This document shows, piece by piece, positions 53,739 through 63,439 of a stretch of DNA of 64,000 nucleotides. The stretch is from Agrostemma githago (lineage: Eukaryota > Streptophyta > Magnoliopsida > Caryophyllales > Caryophyllaceae), in assembly GCA_958450325.1 (NCBI GenBank), contig OY288257.1:30646771-30710770 (forward strand), in the 5' to 3' direction. Within the stretch, counting starts at the first letter, position 1. Each line of letters opens with the position of its first letter. Below the pieces are notes generated by a model. It did no database searches. It was not told the DNA's origin and saw only the letters and a list, made by a program, of their open reading frames with translations. The translations under genes and the position numbers were made by a program.

Positions 53739-54987
53739 TCAATCATAGCCATCAAGGGCTCGGAGGAGCAAGTCAAACGCCCGAGCCACATCATAATGAG
53801 GGCTCACGCTACCGAGCCAAGCTATCCTCCAAAGCCTCCAAGTCGGAAGCAAGAAGTAGTCACCTAAAGACCCAACGTCATATTTCATGTTCTCTCCGGG
53901 GTCTATCCACCCTACGAGCTTTACCGACCTCTTCCTCCCTAAGCATCATCTCCAATCACAAGCAAGCTTCAAATCCTTGACACGAGGCACAAAAAGCGGT
54001 TTTGGCCTCATTTCCTTGTTGCACATCCTCATACCTTCCTCAAGTTGTGGTTCCCCATCTTCATCACTTGTCCCCACATCTTCTTGGAGGAGAGAATTGA
54101 AACTTCTACTGGCGGTTTCAATCTCTTCCAAACCGTTGCTTGGTTTACTTACAAGGAGCTCTTGATGTTTTTCCATATTCTCGGAGAAGGGCAACTTGGG
54201 CTCGTCATTTTCACCCAACAACTTCATAAATTCTACCAACTCATTCAACTCACTAGCCTCTTCCAATTCTTCACCAACATTTCCTTCACGAAGGGTCATA
54301 TCCTCATTCGTCTCTTCTTGGGTAGAAGATTGAGGTTCTTCAAAGCAAGCCTCGCTTCCAAAAGGAATTCATCGGCGGCTTCGTGATTAGGTTGCTCCCC
54401 TTTCTCAAGTGAGCACCCTTCATCTAGTTGTGACGTTCGGGATAAAAACATTAAGGTTTTAACCGTTAACGCATTTAATCGAGCATTCATCGCCTCGTTT
54501 TCCCTTTGATATTGGGCCATGAATTCATCTTGGTTCTTTTGCATTTGGATGGCCATTTCTTGTTGGCTCTTTTGCATTTGAAGAATCGCTTGATATAACC
54601 CTAAGTTGGGCAATTGGTGGTCATTGGGGTCTTGTAATGCTCCTTGAAAATCTTGATGATGCCCAAGGAGTGGGGCATCATATTGTTGGTAGTGAGGTTG
54701 AGATGATTGGTAGTATTGTGGGTTTTGGGGCTCATATTGTGGTTGAGGTGAAGGGTAATGTGGTGGGTTTTGGGGATATGAATCATGATGAAACATGGTG
54801 GGTTCACAATGATTGCTTGAGTAATAGCCACCATGATCGTAGGATTGGTAAGGGTTCACTTGTTGGTAGCCGTTTCTATGTCCTTGAAACTCATACCCAC
54901 GGGTGTCTTGATTACCCCTCGAAGCTTGATAGTGTAGGGAGATGTCATGTCATACTCTTGATTCATAGAGGAAGAGGAGTAGCTCAT
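53739..54987 (-). pseudogene. ORF A: Gln/Pro/Tyr-rich, Gag-like protein of unknown function
   Basis: It starts MSYSSSSMNQEYDM at 54987, about 310 bp after the PBS. A frameshift near 54960 leads to GYEFQGHRNGYQQVNPYQSY and a PQ/Y-rich region. Next comes a repetitive coiled-coil-like part (ILQMQKSQQEMAIQMQKNQD) and an acidic stretch. The C-terminal block contains RPKPLFVPRVKDLKLACD and DYFLLPTWRLWRIAWLG and ends at 53739. A shift lies near 54297 and a stop near 53946. The C-terminal block is equally conserved in element 2 (61537-61892), where that stop is absent. It could be the tail of an Athila Gag, but no capsid domain or zinc knuckle is present. Confidence 0.65.
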
Positions 54988-55298
54988 GTTGGCTTCTATG
55001 GGTCGGGAGCTTAGATCAAACCTCATGTTATACTCGAAAATCGTGGCTCGTACCCAGTTGAGGACCTCTCAATCTAGCAACCGTTCGTTAAAGCGGCTCT
55101 AAGTTGTAAAGAAGAAGATGGTCACCACCTCTTGGCACAAACTGTTGACTAGGAGCAAACGTGAGAAGTCTAGTGCTTTTTGGGCACTAGACAAGAGAGA
55201 AATAAACTTCACACACACAAGAAGCAAAGGAACAAAAACAAAAACACAAAAACAAAAGACAAAGTCAAGTAATTAGGCAAACTAGGTCCAAACTAGCA

Positions 55299-55319
55299 CC
55301 GTCCCCGGCAACGGCGCCA
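55299..55319 (-). other. Primer-binding site of Athila-like element 1
   Basis: On the minus strand TGGCGCCGTTGCCGGGGACG begins three bases after the LTR. It corresponds to the 3' end of plant tRNA-Asp, the primer known for Athila elements. Confidence 0.9.
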
Positions 55320-55322
55320 AAT

Positions 55323-56793
55323 TGATGGGAGGGATTTGCCGTGGATCCCTACCAACAAATAATACCAACTAATCCTAACTGGGTAGATATGGTAAGTCGG
55401 GTCGAGTCCACGGGGACGGTTATGAGGTGTCTAGACTAAGGTCACCCAAAAACAAGACTAGGTCGACAAGGCTAAACTAACTAAAACAATTAAAAGGGGA
55501 GGAGACTATGACTAGAACTAGGCTAAATGTAAGAACTAGAGCTAGGGATCCAACTATCTAACGGAATAATATCTAAGACGAAGAAGAAAACAACTAAGAG
55601 AATGGCTAGGATTAGGTCGGGTTCAAGGGCGATGGAATGATCAAGGAAGAGAAAAGGTGAAGGGGTAGTCGGGTTATCTAGGTATAGTCCGGGCTCTCGC
55701 TACTTAAACCGACCTAGAACCCATCTTAACGACACACAAGATCGCAAGAAGAAGGCATGAAAGACAAGCATTTGCAACTACTAGTCATTCAAGCAATACA
55801 ACAAACAAGTTCTATGCATATAATCAAGAAGCAACCACAACTTCCACCAACATCTTAAACAAACCCTTAATCACCCACTAAGACACCAAATTCCCCTACT
55901 AATCCTAGCAAGAGACTACTCACTCATGTTCAATATAGTAAACCCAACACCCATAATGAAACAAACATAAACATGAACATTAATAATAGATTATTGAAGA
56001 TTACTAAACATAAACACAAATGAAAACTAAATAAAAGAGATTAAAGAGAAGAGGAATTATACCAATACTAGAAGAAAGGAAAAAGATTGAATCTTTGCAT
56101 AAATAAACCCAAAGGAAGATCTCCAATGTTGTCAATAGAGTAGATCAACCCAAAAAGTCTTCAATATTACAAAGATAAAACTAGGATTAAACTAGGATTA
56201 AGGAGTAATTAAGACTAATCTATATTAATCTAGGCTAATCTATGCTAAGTAGTCTAGGGTTTTGTGTCTAAAATGTCTAACATTCTCATAAGATTACAAG
56301 AGGGGGGGGTATATATAGGGTTACAAGAACAAAGGAGAAGAAAAGAAGGAACACGGGCTGCAGGTGCCTCATCTCGGCCGAGACGAGATGGTCCCGACCA
56401 AGACGAGGTTGGTCTCGGTCGAGACAGCCCAAAACAGGAGCTGTTCCTTTTGTGCACACCTTCCCGACCGAGAGGGAGGTTCTTCCCGCCCGGGAAGGCT
56501 CTGTAGGCCTCCAATAAGAGCTCTAACGTCCCTCCTTGCTTCTCATTGGCTTCTCATCGACTCTCGGAACCTCGGGATCGAATCTAGGGCACCGAGTGAT
56601 CGTTCCTTCTCTTCGTTGGCTCCAAAAGTGTATGAAACGAGTCGGAATCGTTCCAATTCTTCATGACTGGTCTTGGGAACCTAAAACGAACTAGAGAAAG
56701 CATAATAAGCCCAGAAATCACTCCAAAGAGCGATTTCACAAGGGAAAACGGGACCAAACACAACAAATTAGGCACTACAAACTACACTTATCA
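55323..56793 (-). repeat. 5' LTR of Athila-like element 1
   Basis: The 1471-bp copy is collinear with 46974-48511 apart from a few substitutions and deletions. One is a clean loss of about 42 bp between two CTCGGGATCGA copies near 56570. Confidence 0.95.
56310..56495 (-). promoter_or_regulatory. Palindrome array and TATA box in the 5' LTR of Athila-like 1
   Basis: TATATATA (56317-56310) on the minus strand is followed by a C-run. Upstream lie TCTCGGCCGAGA (56372), TCCCGACCAAGA (56392), TCTCGGTCGAGA (56413), TCCCGACCGAGA (56462) and TCCCGCCCGGGA (56484). The first copy is 55 bp from the TATA. Being the 5' LTR, this is the working promoter position. Confidence 0.8.
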
Positions 56794-56829
56794 CCGGCTT
56801 TCTGCTGGTGGCAAACTGCTGGTTGAAGG
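56794..56829 (-). pseudogene. 36-bp stub of Tat B gag between two Athila-like insertions
   Basis: The minus strand encodes TFNQQFATSRKP, the gag stretch immediately upstream of the frame that resumes at 46973. Its left five bases, CCGGC, are the target duplication of element 1. Confidence 0.85.
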
Positions 56830-58399
56830 TGATGGGAGGGATTTGCCGTGGATCCCTACCAACAAATGATAACCAACTAATTCTAACTGGGTAGAAAGGG
56901 TAAGTCGGGTCGAGTCCATGGGGACGGTAAGAGGTGTCTAGACTAAGGTCACCCAAATACAAGACTAGGTCAACAAGCTAAATTATGCTAAAACTATGAA
57001 GGGGGAGAAGACTAAGACTAGGAACGAACTAGGTATAACAACTAAGGCTAAAGGATTCAACTAACTAAAGGAATAATAGTTAAGAAGAAGAGGAAAACAA
57101 ATAGGAAAAGAACTACGATTAGGTCGGGTTCAAAGGTGATGGGATGATCAATTGAAAGCACAAATGAAAGGGTAGTCGAGTTATCTAGGTATAGTCCGGG
57201 CTCTCGCTACTTAAACCGACCTAGAGGTTCCTCGCTCTCGCGCAAGAACCCATCTTAGCGACATACAAGACCGCAAGAAGAAGGCAAGAAAAACAAGCAT
57301 TTGCAACTACAAGTCATTCAAGCATTTCATCAAACATGTTCTATGCATATAACCAAGAAGCAACCAAAACATTCACCAACGTCTAAAACAAACCCTTAAT
57401 CACCCATTAAACCACCAAATCCCCCTACTAACCCTAGCAAGAGGACTACTCAAACATATCTAAATTAAAACTAACAAGAACAAGAGAAATCAACACAGGA
57501 ACAAGAACATACATAATAAAGAACAACTATGAACAATGAACAAAAGATAAAGATTGAAACTTTAATAACAATAAAGGATTAAGAGAAGGGAGAAAAGAGA
57601 TTATACCATACTAGGAGATGAATGGAAAAATGAAAACTTGCATAAAAGAGAAAACCCAAATACATCAACCAAGGTTGTCAATCTTGGTTGAGATCTTCAA
57701 GAATTCAATTAATACAAGGATTAAACTAAGATTAAGGATTAACTAAAGGCTAATCTACACTAATCTAAGCTAATCTAGGCTAAAGAATGTCTAGGGTTTA
57801 GTAAGATAGAGTATGGTAGTGTATGGTACTTAAACAATACAAAGGGAGGGTATATATAAGGTTACAAGAGCAAAGGAATTGAAAAGAAGAGTCACGGTGC
57901 TGTACTGGGATCATCCCGACCGGGATGGCTTCATGGTCCTGACCGGGATGGTTGGTCCCGACCGGGATGGCTCCATAGTCCCGACCGGGATGGCTCATCA
58001 GAAGAGCTGCTTTGTTTGCTCTTCACCCCGACATGGATGGGTACTCATCCCGCCCGGGAAGGGTCTTGTGGGCCTCCAATATGATCATAAAGGTCTCTAT
58101 TTGCTCTTCATAGGCTTCTCATCGATTCTCGGTGCTCAGGATCAAGTCTAAGGGGCTCGGGAATGGGTCCCAAGGTCTCGGGATCGAGTCTAAGCCACGG
58201 AGTGATCGTCGCTTCTCTTCGATGGCTCCAAATGTGTCGGAAACAAGTCAGAACTGTTCGATTCCTCCAATATTGGTCATAGGAGCCCAAAACAAACTAG
58301 AAGAAGCGTATGTAGCCTCGAAACCGCTCCCAAAGAGCGATTCCACAAGAGAAACCGGGATCAAACACAAGAAATAGGCACTATAAACTTTACTTATCA
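56830..58399 (-). repeat. 3' LTR of Athila-like element 2
   Basis: TGATGGGAGGG...TACTTATCA, 1570 bp. It is clearly homologous to the LTRs of element 1 but noticeably diverged, especially around the palindrome array. Confidence 0.93.
57851..58059 (-). promoter_or_regulatory. Palindrome array and TATA box in the LTR of Athila-like 2
   Basis: TATATATA is at 57858-57851 on the minus strand. Upstream are TCCCGACCGGGA (57914, 57956, 57979), TCCTGACCGGGA (57937) and TCCCGCCCGGGA (58048), several followed by TGG. The first copy is 56 bp from the TATA. Confidence 0.8.
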
Positions 58400-58414
58400 A
58401 CTCCCCCACACTTA
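58400..58414 (-). other. Polypurine tract of Athila-like element 2
   Basis: TAAGTGTGGGGGAGT on the minus strand, identical to element 1 and adjoining the LTR. Confidence 0.9.
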
Positions 58415-60199
58415 ACCCTTACTTGCCCTCGAGTAAGCACAAACTAACTAAAAGAAACTAGACTACTAACCGAGTGGGTATTAGCGCACCCTACGCCCTT
58501 TCAACTCACGCGAGTACACCTAGAGGAAAAGTGCACTCCGCAAGGCAAGTGAGGTCTTGCGACAAAACCGTGGATGCAACTGGACACAAAAGCACACAAA
58601 CAAACATACAAACAAACAAGCAATTGGTTGCACCCAAGAAGAAATAAATACCGCTTCCCTCAACAAAGCGGTGAAAGAAACACCGGTTTAGGACTCAAGG
58701 CAAGTGACAACGTTCTCAAACTAATAACACAAATCGATATGAACTAAACCCTAATAGTATGACAACAAAGCAATAAAAACGTTGGTAACTTACCTAGGTC
58801 CTCCTATCCTTCTAAGAACGTACTACGGGACGATAGGCGGGATGGAAAAAGGATGAACCACGGAGTTAGTCAACACTGTAGGTAAGTGAAACCCCGCCCC
58901 CAATAGCGATGAGCCAAGAGGGTCGTCCCATGCTCAAGAATCGCCCAACTAGTCCAAGTAAAAAGGTGGAAAAGGGTTGCAAAATGAGAGAAGACCGATC
59001 ATTACCGCTATCATCCTTTCTAGGGACTCGGTCCTTTGGTAGGCTCTTTACGGTAATGATCGGAAAAAGGCTTATTTTTTAGGGGTGAGAATCTTTTTTG
59101 TGAAATGGTTTTCTTTTGGCATTTTTTTTTCTTTTTCATTTGGCTTTTGAGTTGCTATGTTATTTCTTTTTCTTCTTTTGTATTTTGGTTTTGATTTGTT
59201 ATGCCTTTTCTTTTTTTTCTTCTTTCTTTTCTTTCTTTCTTTTTCTTTCTTTTTCTTTCTTTCTTTTTCTTTCTTTTTCTTTCTTTCTTTTTCTTTCTTT
59301 TCTTGGCTTGCCTATTGGATAACTTTTGTTTCGTAGGCATTTCTTGCAACCAAGTAAGAAACTTTCAACAACTTGCAACTTATTTGTGGATATGTGTAGG
59401 AGGTAGGGAAATGGGTAAGTCGGGGGTCGCGATTTCCCTTCAAACCCACAAAAAGGGGGAAAACTTGGACTAATCAAACAATTTCGAACATAGTTACCTA
59501 AGAGACGGGGCTCGGGAACCAAGGCCTTTTCACACCGTGGGTGGTCATAGTGGTCAAGATGCAAATCCCGTAGTAAATCCCTAGTAGACTAGGTGGACTC
59601 AAGGTAAAGGACCAACGAAACTATTGATTTAAAGTCATTCTACTAGACTAAAGTCCAAGACTTGATTCACATCACAAGAAAGGGAAAGTAAACACTTGCA
59701 CACTAGCCTCAAAACCGGGTTTTCGAAAACCTATTCTACACTAGACCAAACTAAACAAAACACAATAAGGACGAAAGAAAATGAGACACACACAACAAAA
59801 CAAAAAAAATAAGAGAAAAGGAAACAAACATACAAACAAAACAAACACCACCCCGAAACATCCACATAAGCAACCAAAACAATTACAACCTTCAACAAGC
59901 TCCACCCGAGCACACAGCATCACAAATCTCCCCCAAACTCCACAAGAGACAAAGAGGAAAAGGGATAGAATGATGTTACCGGATGTCTCGAGCTTTTCGA
60001 AAATTACGGCAATCAAGGAACCTATAAGGAAATGGGGAGCCAAAACACACAATACGACAAAAATACGACACAACGACACAAGAGGAAAAGACACAAAAGA
60101 AAATCTTTTTGATTTTTATGAAAATTTTCAAATTTTTAGGGGTTTTTAAGATTTTTCGAAAAAACTAAGAAAATAAAACTAATCTAGACTACGATATCG
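58415..60199. other. Non-coding 3' region of Athila-like element 2
   Basis: It parallels 48527-50280 of element 1. It includes a long (CTTT)n/(CTTTTT)n tract at 59205-59315. No gene is supported, and the Lys/Glu-rich or Phe/Leu-rich frames come from that tract. Confidence 0.65.
59205..59315. repeat. Polypyrimidine microsatellite (TTTCT/TTTC)n
   Basis: About 110 bp of TTTCTTTC and TTTCTTTTTC units. On the element's RNA strand it is a pure purine tract. Confidence 0.95.
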
Positions 60200-60215
60200 C
60201 TCCCCCACACTTAAA
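60200..60215 (-). other. Internal polypurine-tract-like copy in element 2
   Basis: TTTAAGTGTGGGGGAG on the minus strand, at the position equivalent to 50281-50296 in element 1. Confidence 0.65.
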
Positions 60216-60936
60216 CCGAGCAATGTCCTCATGCTCGATCGGTAGTTTGTGGAGACACTAAAAAGAAAAGAAACTACGAAAATAAAGCTAAAAATCAAAA
60301 AGAAAAGCGAAGAAAGGGTAGAATGTGTCCGGCCGGGGGTGTAATCAAGTCACCATGGGCCGAGACGAGAAAAGATATGGATGGGGGAAGAAATAAAAAG
60401 AAGGAAATAAAAGGAAATGGGAGGGGAGGACTAGTTGTAATCAAGTCACCTAGCCCGGATTCCGCCTAAATCCTACCAAAAAGTGAAAAATAAAGAAAAA
60501 GTGAAAAGGCTTGTAAATTTGGATTTTGAAATGACTCTCGATGTAGTCACGTCATCGAGAATCGGGAGCAAAGACTACCAAGGCCCCGAGGTCCACCATG
60601 ACACAAAAATGAAAAGGGGAAGGAGAACATACAAAGGGAGACAAACAATAAAAGACGGAAAAGAAAGGAGAGTCGCCTTACCAAACGGTTAGCAACTCCA
60701 TTAACTCCATCGTCTCAATGATGGATACCGGCACATTGCTTGTCTTCATCATTGTTATTCCTCTTATTTCTCAATATGGTCGCATGGTTGAAGTTCTAGG
60801 GTTGCATTGGTGTAAATGAGGTGGGATTTGAGGTGAAACTCCGTGTGTAGTGAAGAGAAGATGATATGAATGTGTATAAATGAAGTGTAGGGGTGAGATG
60901 ATAGAGGTAAGGGTGAGTAGGGAGGTTTGGAGGGGG

Positions 60937-61142
60937 TATAATATGGTTGGGTGGGCTCAAATGTCGAAGAGGAGGCAAAAGGAGGAGCTGGGCACAATCC
61001 CGGTCGAGATGGACTCGATCCCGGTCGGGAGGAATCCTTCCCGGCCGGGAAGACCTAATTCCCGGTCGAGATGGGTAGTCAGTAGCTCCAGATTCCATGC
61101 ACTTTTCATCCCGGTTGGGGTGAAACCCTTCCCGATCGGGAT
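60937..61142 (-). promoter_or_regulatory. Internal palindrome array and TATA box (Athila-like 2)
   Basis: The minus strand has ATATTATACCCCC (TATA at 60944-60937), and upstream of it TCCCGGTCGAGA (60998), TCCCGGTCGGGA (61019), TCCCGGCCGGGA (61039), TCCCGGTCGAGA (61060), TCCCGGTTGGGG (61110) and TCCCGATCGGGA (61131). The first copy is 54 bp from the TATA, the same spacing as in the LTRs. The ORF it would drive has been deleted. Confidence 0.75.
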
Positions 61143-61536
61143 GACTCTTCGACCTCTTCAATCCTCATAATAGCTTCACTCACATGGCAACTAACACATC
61201 GGGATTAAGAATACCGTCCCCAAAAGCTTACGGAAAGCTCAAAAACCGACTTCCTTGCCCAAGATCCGAACTTTTATCACCAACAAGTCCTCTCAAAACT
61301 TCATCTTCACTAACAACCTATCAAATAAACTCAATAAACACCATCAAACTCCCTCCCTCACATCGCTCATCAAATTACCAAATTACAAGATTTCCACAAA
61401 ACACACAAATCCTAGAAACAAAATCACAAATAACACAATTACAATCACAAAAAAAATCAAAAGAAGAGGGAAAAGGGAATATACAATATGACGGTTCTTG
61501 AGGAACTCCGTCAAACCTAGGATGTTGGACTCCTCC

Positions 61537-61892
61537 TTATCCATAGCCATCAAGGGATCGGAGGAGCAAGTCAAATGCTCGAGCCACATCATAAGGAGGG
61601 CTCGTTGAGTACCCGAGCCAAGCTATCCTCCAAAGCTTCCAAGTCGGAAGCAAGAAGTAGTCACCCAAAGACCCAACGTCATCTCGCATGTTGTCTCCGG
61701 GGTCTATCCATCCTACAAGCTTTACCGACCTCTTCCTCCCTAAGCATCGTCTCAAATCACAAGCAAGCTTCAAGTCCTTGACACGAGGCACAAAAAGCGG
61801 TTTTGGCCTCATTTCCTTGTTGCACATCCCCATACCTTCCTCAAGTTGTGGTTCCCCATCTTTATGTCCCGGAACAACACTTGTCCCCACAT
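61537..61892 (-). pseudogene. ORF A C-terminal part in Athila-like element 2
   Basis: The frame gives DGEPQLEEGMGMCNKEMRPK, PLFVPRVKDLKLACDLRRCL, VKLVGWIDPGDNMRDDV and DYFLLPTWKLWRIAWLG, ending at a stop at 61539-61537. It lacks the nonsense codon present in element 1, so this block is probably real protein under past constraint. Element 3 truncates it at 61893. Confidence 0.7.
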
Positions 61893-63424
61893 TGATGGTA
61901 GGGATTTTTCGTGGATCCCAACCGTCAAATAAAACCAACTATACCTAGTGGGTAGCTAGGGTAAGTCGGGTCGAATCCACAGGGACGGGAGGTCGGACTA
62001 AGGTATGCTACGGTCTAGGACTAGGTTCGAGACGAGCTATTCTAAGGGGGAGGCTAAGGACTAAACTAGGTCTAAAACGCGGTAAAGGAAGACAAAAAGA
62101 TAACAAAAGAGGAAGACTAGGGTTAGGTCGGGTTCATGGTTGCGAAGAAAACAAGAAGGGGAAAAACGGGGTCACTAGCATGCCTTTGAGGCCTAGGTAA
62201 CACCGATCGGGCTCTCGCTACGTAATCGGTCTAGGGATCGTCCTCACCGGGCTGTCGCTACGTAGTGGGGCGAACAAACCAACCAACCAAACACATACAT
62301 ACAAGAGAAGATGCAAGAAAAATAAGGATTGATCGTCACTAGTCTCACAAGCATTTCATCGAACATGTGGAGTGCAAGGTTGAAGGGAAACAACAAAAAC
62401 AACATCTAGTACCACCCATCTCACCCTAATCATCCACAATCACAACCAATCACCCTAATAACCCTAGCAAGAGTCTACTCTAACATATCTATGCTAAAAC
62501 TAACACTAACAAGAGGAATCAACATAACAACCAAAACAAACATAGTGAACTAGTGAAACAATGAACAATGAACAATAAAATCAACAAAGATTCAAACGTG
62601 AATGATAAAAAAAGATAAAGAGAAGAGAAAAGAAGATTATACCATACTAGAGAGGACGAAAACAAGAGATCTTGCATAAATGGAAGAAAACCCAAATTCA
62701 TCAACCAAGGTTGTCAATTTTGGTTGGATTCTTCAAGAATTCCCAAATTACAAGAGTTAAACTAGGATTAAGGATAATCTAGAGACTAATCTACACTAAT
62801 CTATGCTAATCTATGCTAAACTAGGCTAGGGTTTAATGTCTAATGAAGTATGATACATAAACAAAACAAGGGAAGAGTATATATAGGGTTCCAAGTGGAA
62901 AGGAGAAGAAAGAAACAAAGGCGAGCTGCAGCAAGCCCGTCCCAGCCGAGACAGGGTGGTCCCGGTCGGGATGGGGTCGGTCCCGGCCGGGAGGATCTGC
63001 TCCCGGTCGGGAAGGACTTCAAACGGCTTGTTCTTCAATTGCTCCTTCATCCCGGACGGGATGAGGCCATACCCGTCGGGGATGAGTCTTGTAGGCCTCC
63101 AATATGACCTTTTTGGTCCCTCCTTGGTTCTCATGGGCTTCCCATAGATTCTTGAGAGTCGGGATCGGATCTCGGAGGCTCGGGATTGGGTCCCAAGGTT
63201 TCGGGATCGACTCCAAGGCATCGAGTGATCGTTCCCTCGCTTCATTGGCTCCAAAAAGTGTATGTATTAAGTCGGAATCGCTCCAACTCTTCGTGAATGA
63301 TCTCGGGAACCTGAAACGAGCTAGAGGAAGCATAAGTAGCCCATAAACCGCTCCCAAGGAGCGATTCTACAAGGAAAATGGGACCAAAACACTACAAAAT
63401 AGGCACTACAAACTACACTTATCA
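61893..63424 (-). repeat. 3' LTR of Athila-like element 3
   Basis: The 1532-bp LTR aligns with those of elements 1 and 2 throughout but is the most diverged of the group. For example, it has GGGCTCTCGCTACGTAATCG where the others have a related but different stretch. Confidence 0.9.
62878..63061 (-). promoter_or_regulatory. Palindrome array and TATA box in the LTR of Athila-like 3
   Basis: TATATATA is at 62885-62878 on the minus strand. Upstream are TCCCAGCCGAGA (62940), TCCCGGTCGGGA (62960), TCCCGGCCGGGA (62981), TCCCGGTCGGGA (63001) and TCCCGGACGGGA (63050). The first copy is 55 bp from the TATA. Confidence 0.8.
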
Positions 63425-63439
63425 ACTCCCCCACACTTA
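63425..63439 (-). other. Polypurine tract of Athila-like element 3
   Basis: TAAGTGTGGGGGAGT on the minus strand adjoins the LTR, identical to elements 1 and 2. Confidence 0.9.

Larger units (their letters stand above)
46974..56793 (-). mobile_element. Athila-like element 1: complete, non-autonomous, minus strand
   Basis: Two LTRs (55323-56793 as 5' LTR, 46974-48511 as 3' LTR) begin TGATAAGTG and end CCCATCA on the minus strand. The PBS (55319-55299) has the tRNA-Asp-type sequence used by Athila. The PPT is at 48526-48512. Target duplications are CCGAC (left) and CCGGC (right), one mismatch, and the Tat B gag frame closes across the insertion. The 6.8-kb interior has no RT or integrase. It holds only ORF A (Gag-like, 54987-53739) and ORF B (Athila ORF1-like, 52405-50809), so mobilisation would need another element's enzymes. 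Confidence 0.92.
29813..56829 (-). mobile_element. Tat B: minus-strand Tat-lineage retrotransposon, triply interrupted, 5' end beyond the window
   Basis: From left to right on the plus strand the parts are: 3' LTR (29813-30553), PPT, an antisense ORF (plus strand, 30959-32886), integrase (33826-34860), archaeal RNase H, RNase H (to 35929), [Tekay insertion 35930-44388], RT (44389-45542), protease, gag (to 46973), [Athila-like insertion 46974-56793], a 36-bp gag stub (56794-56829), then a further Athila-like element. The coding order and dual RNase H show the Tat lineage. The gag start, PBS and 5' LTR must lie right of the window. All frames carry stops or shifts. Confidence 0.88.
56830..61892 (-). 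mobile_element. Athila-like element 2: 3' LTR and part of the interior, cut by element 3
   Basis: The 3' LTR (56830-58399), PPT (58400-58414) and about 3.5 kb of interior run collinear with element 1. The ORF B region is missing: sequence matching element 1 near 50760 passes almost directly into sequence matching about 52.7 kb. The interior ends inside ORF A at 61892, where the LTR of element 3 begins. The remainder would lie right of the window. Its palindromes are of the CCCG..CGGG type, so it is a distinct subfamily. Confidence 0.88.

Noticed and set aside
59155..59349. Lys/Glu-rich minus-strand frame
   Set aside because: It is a translation of the TTTC microsatellite.
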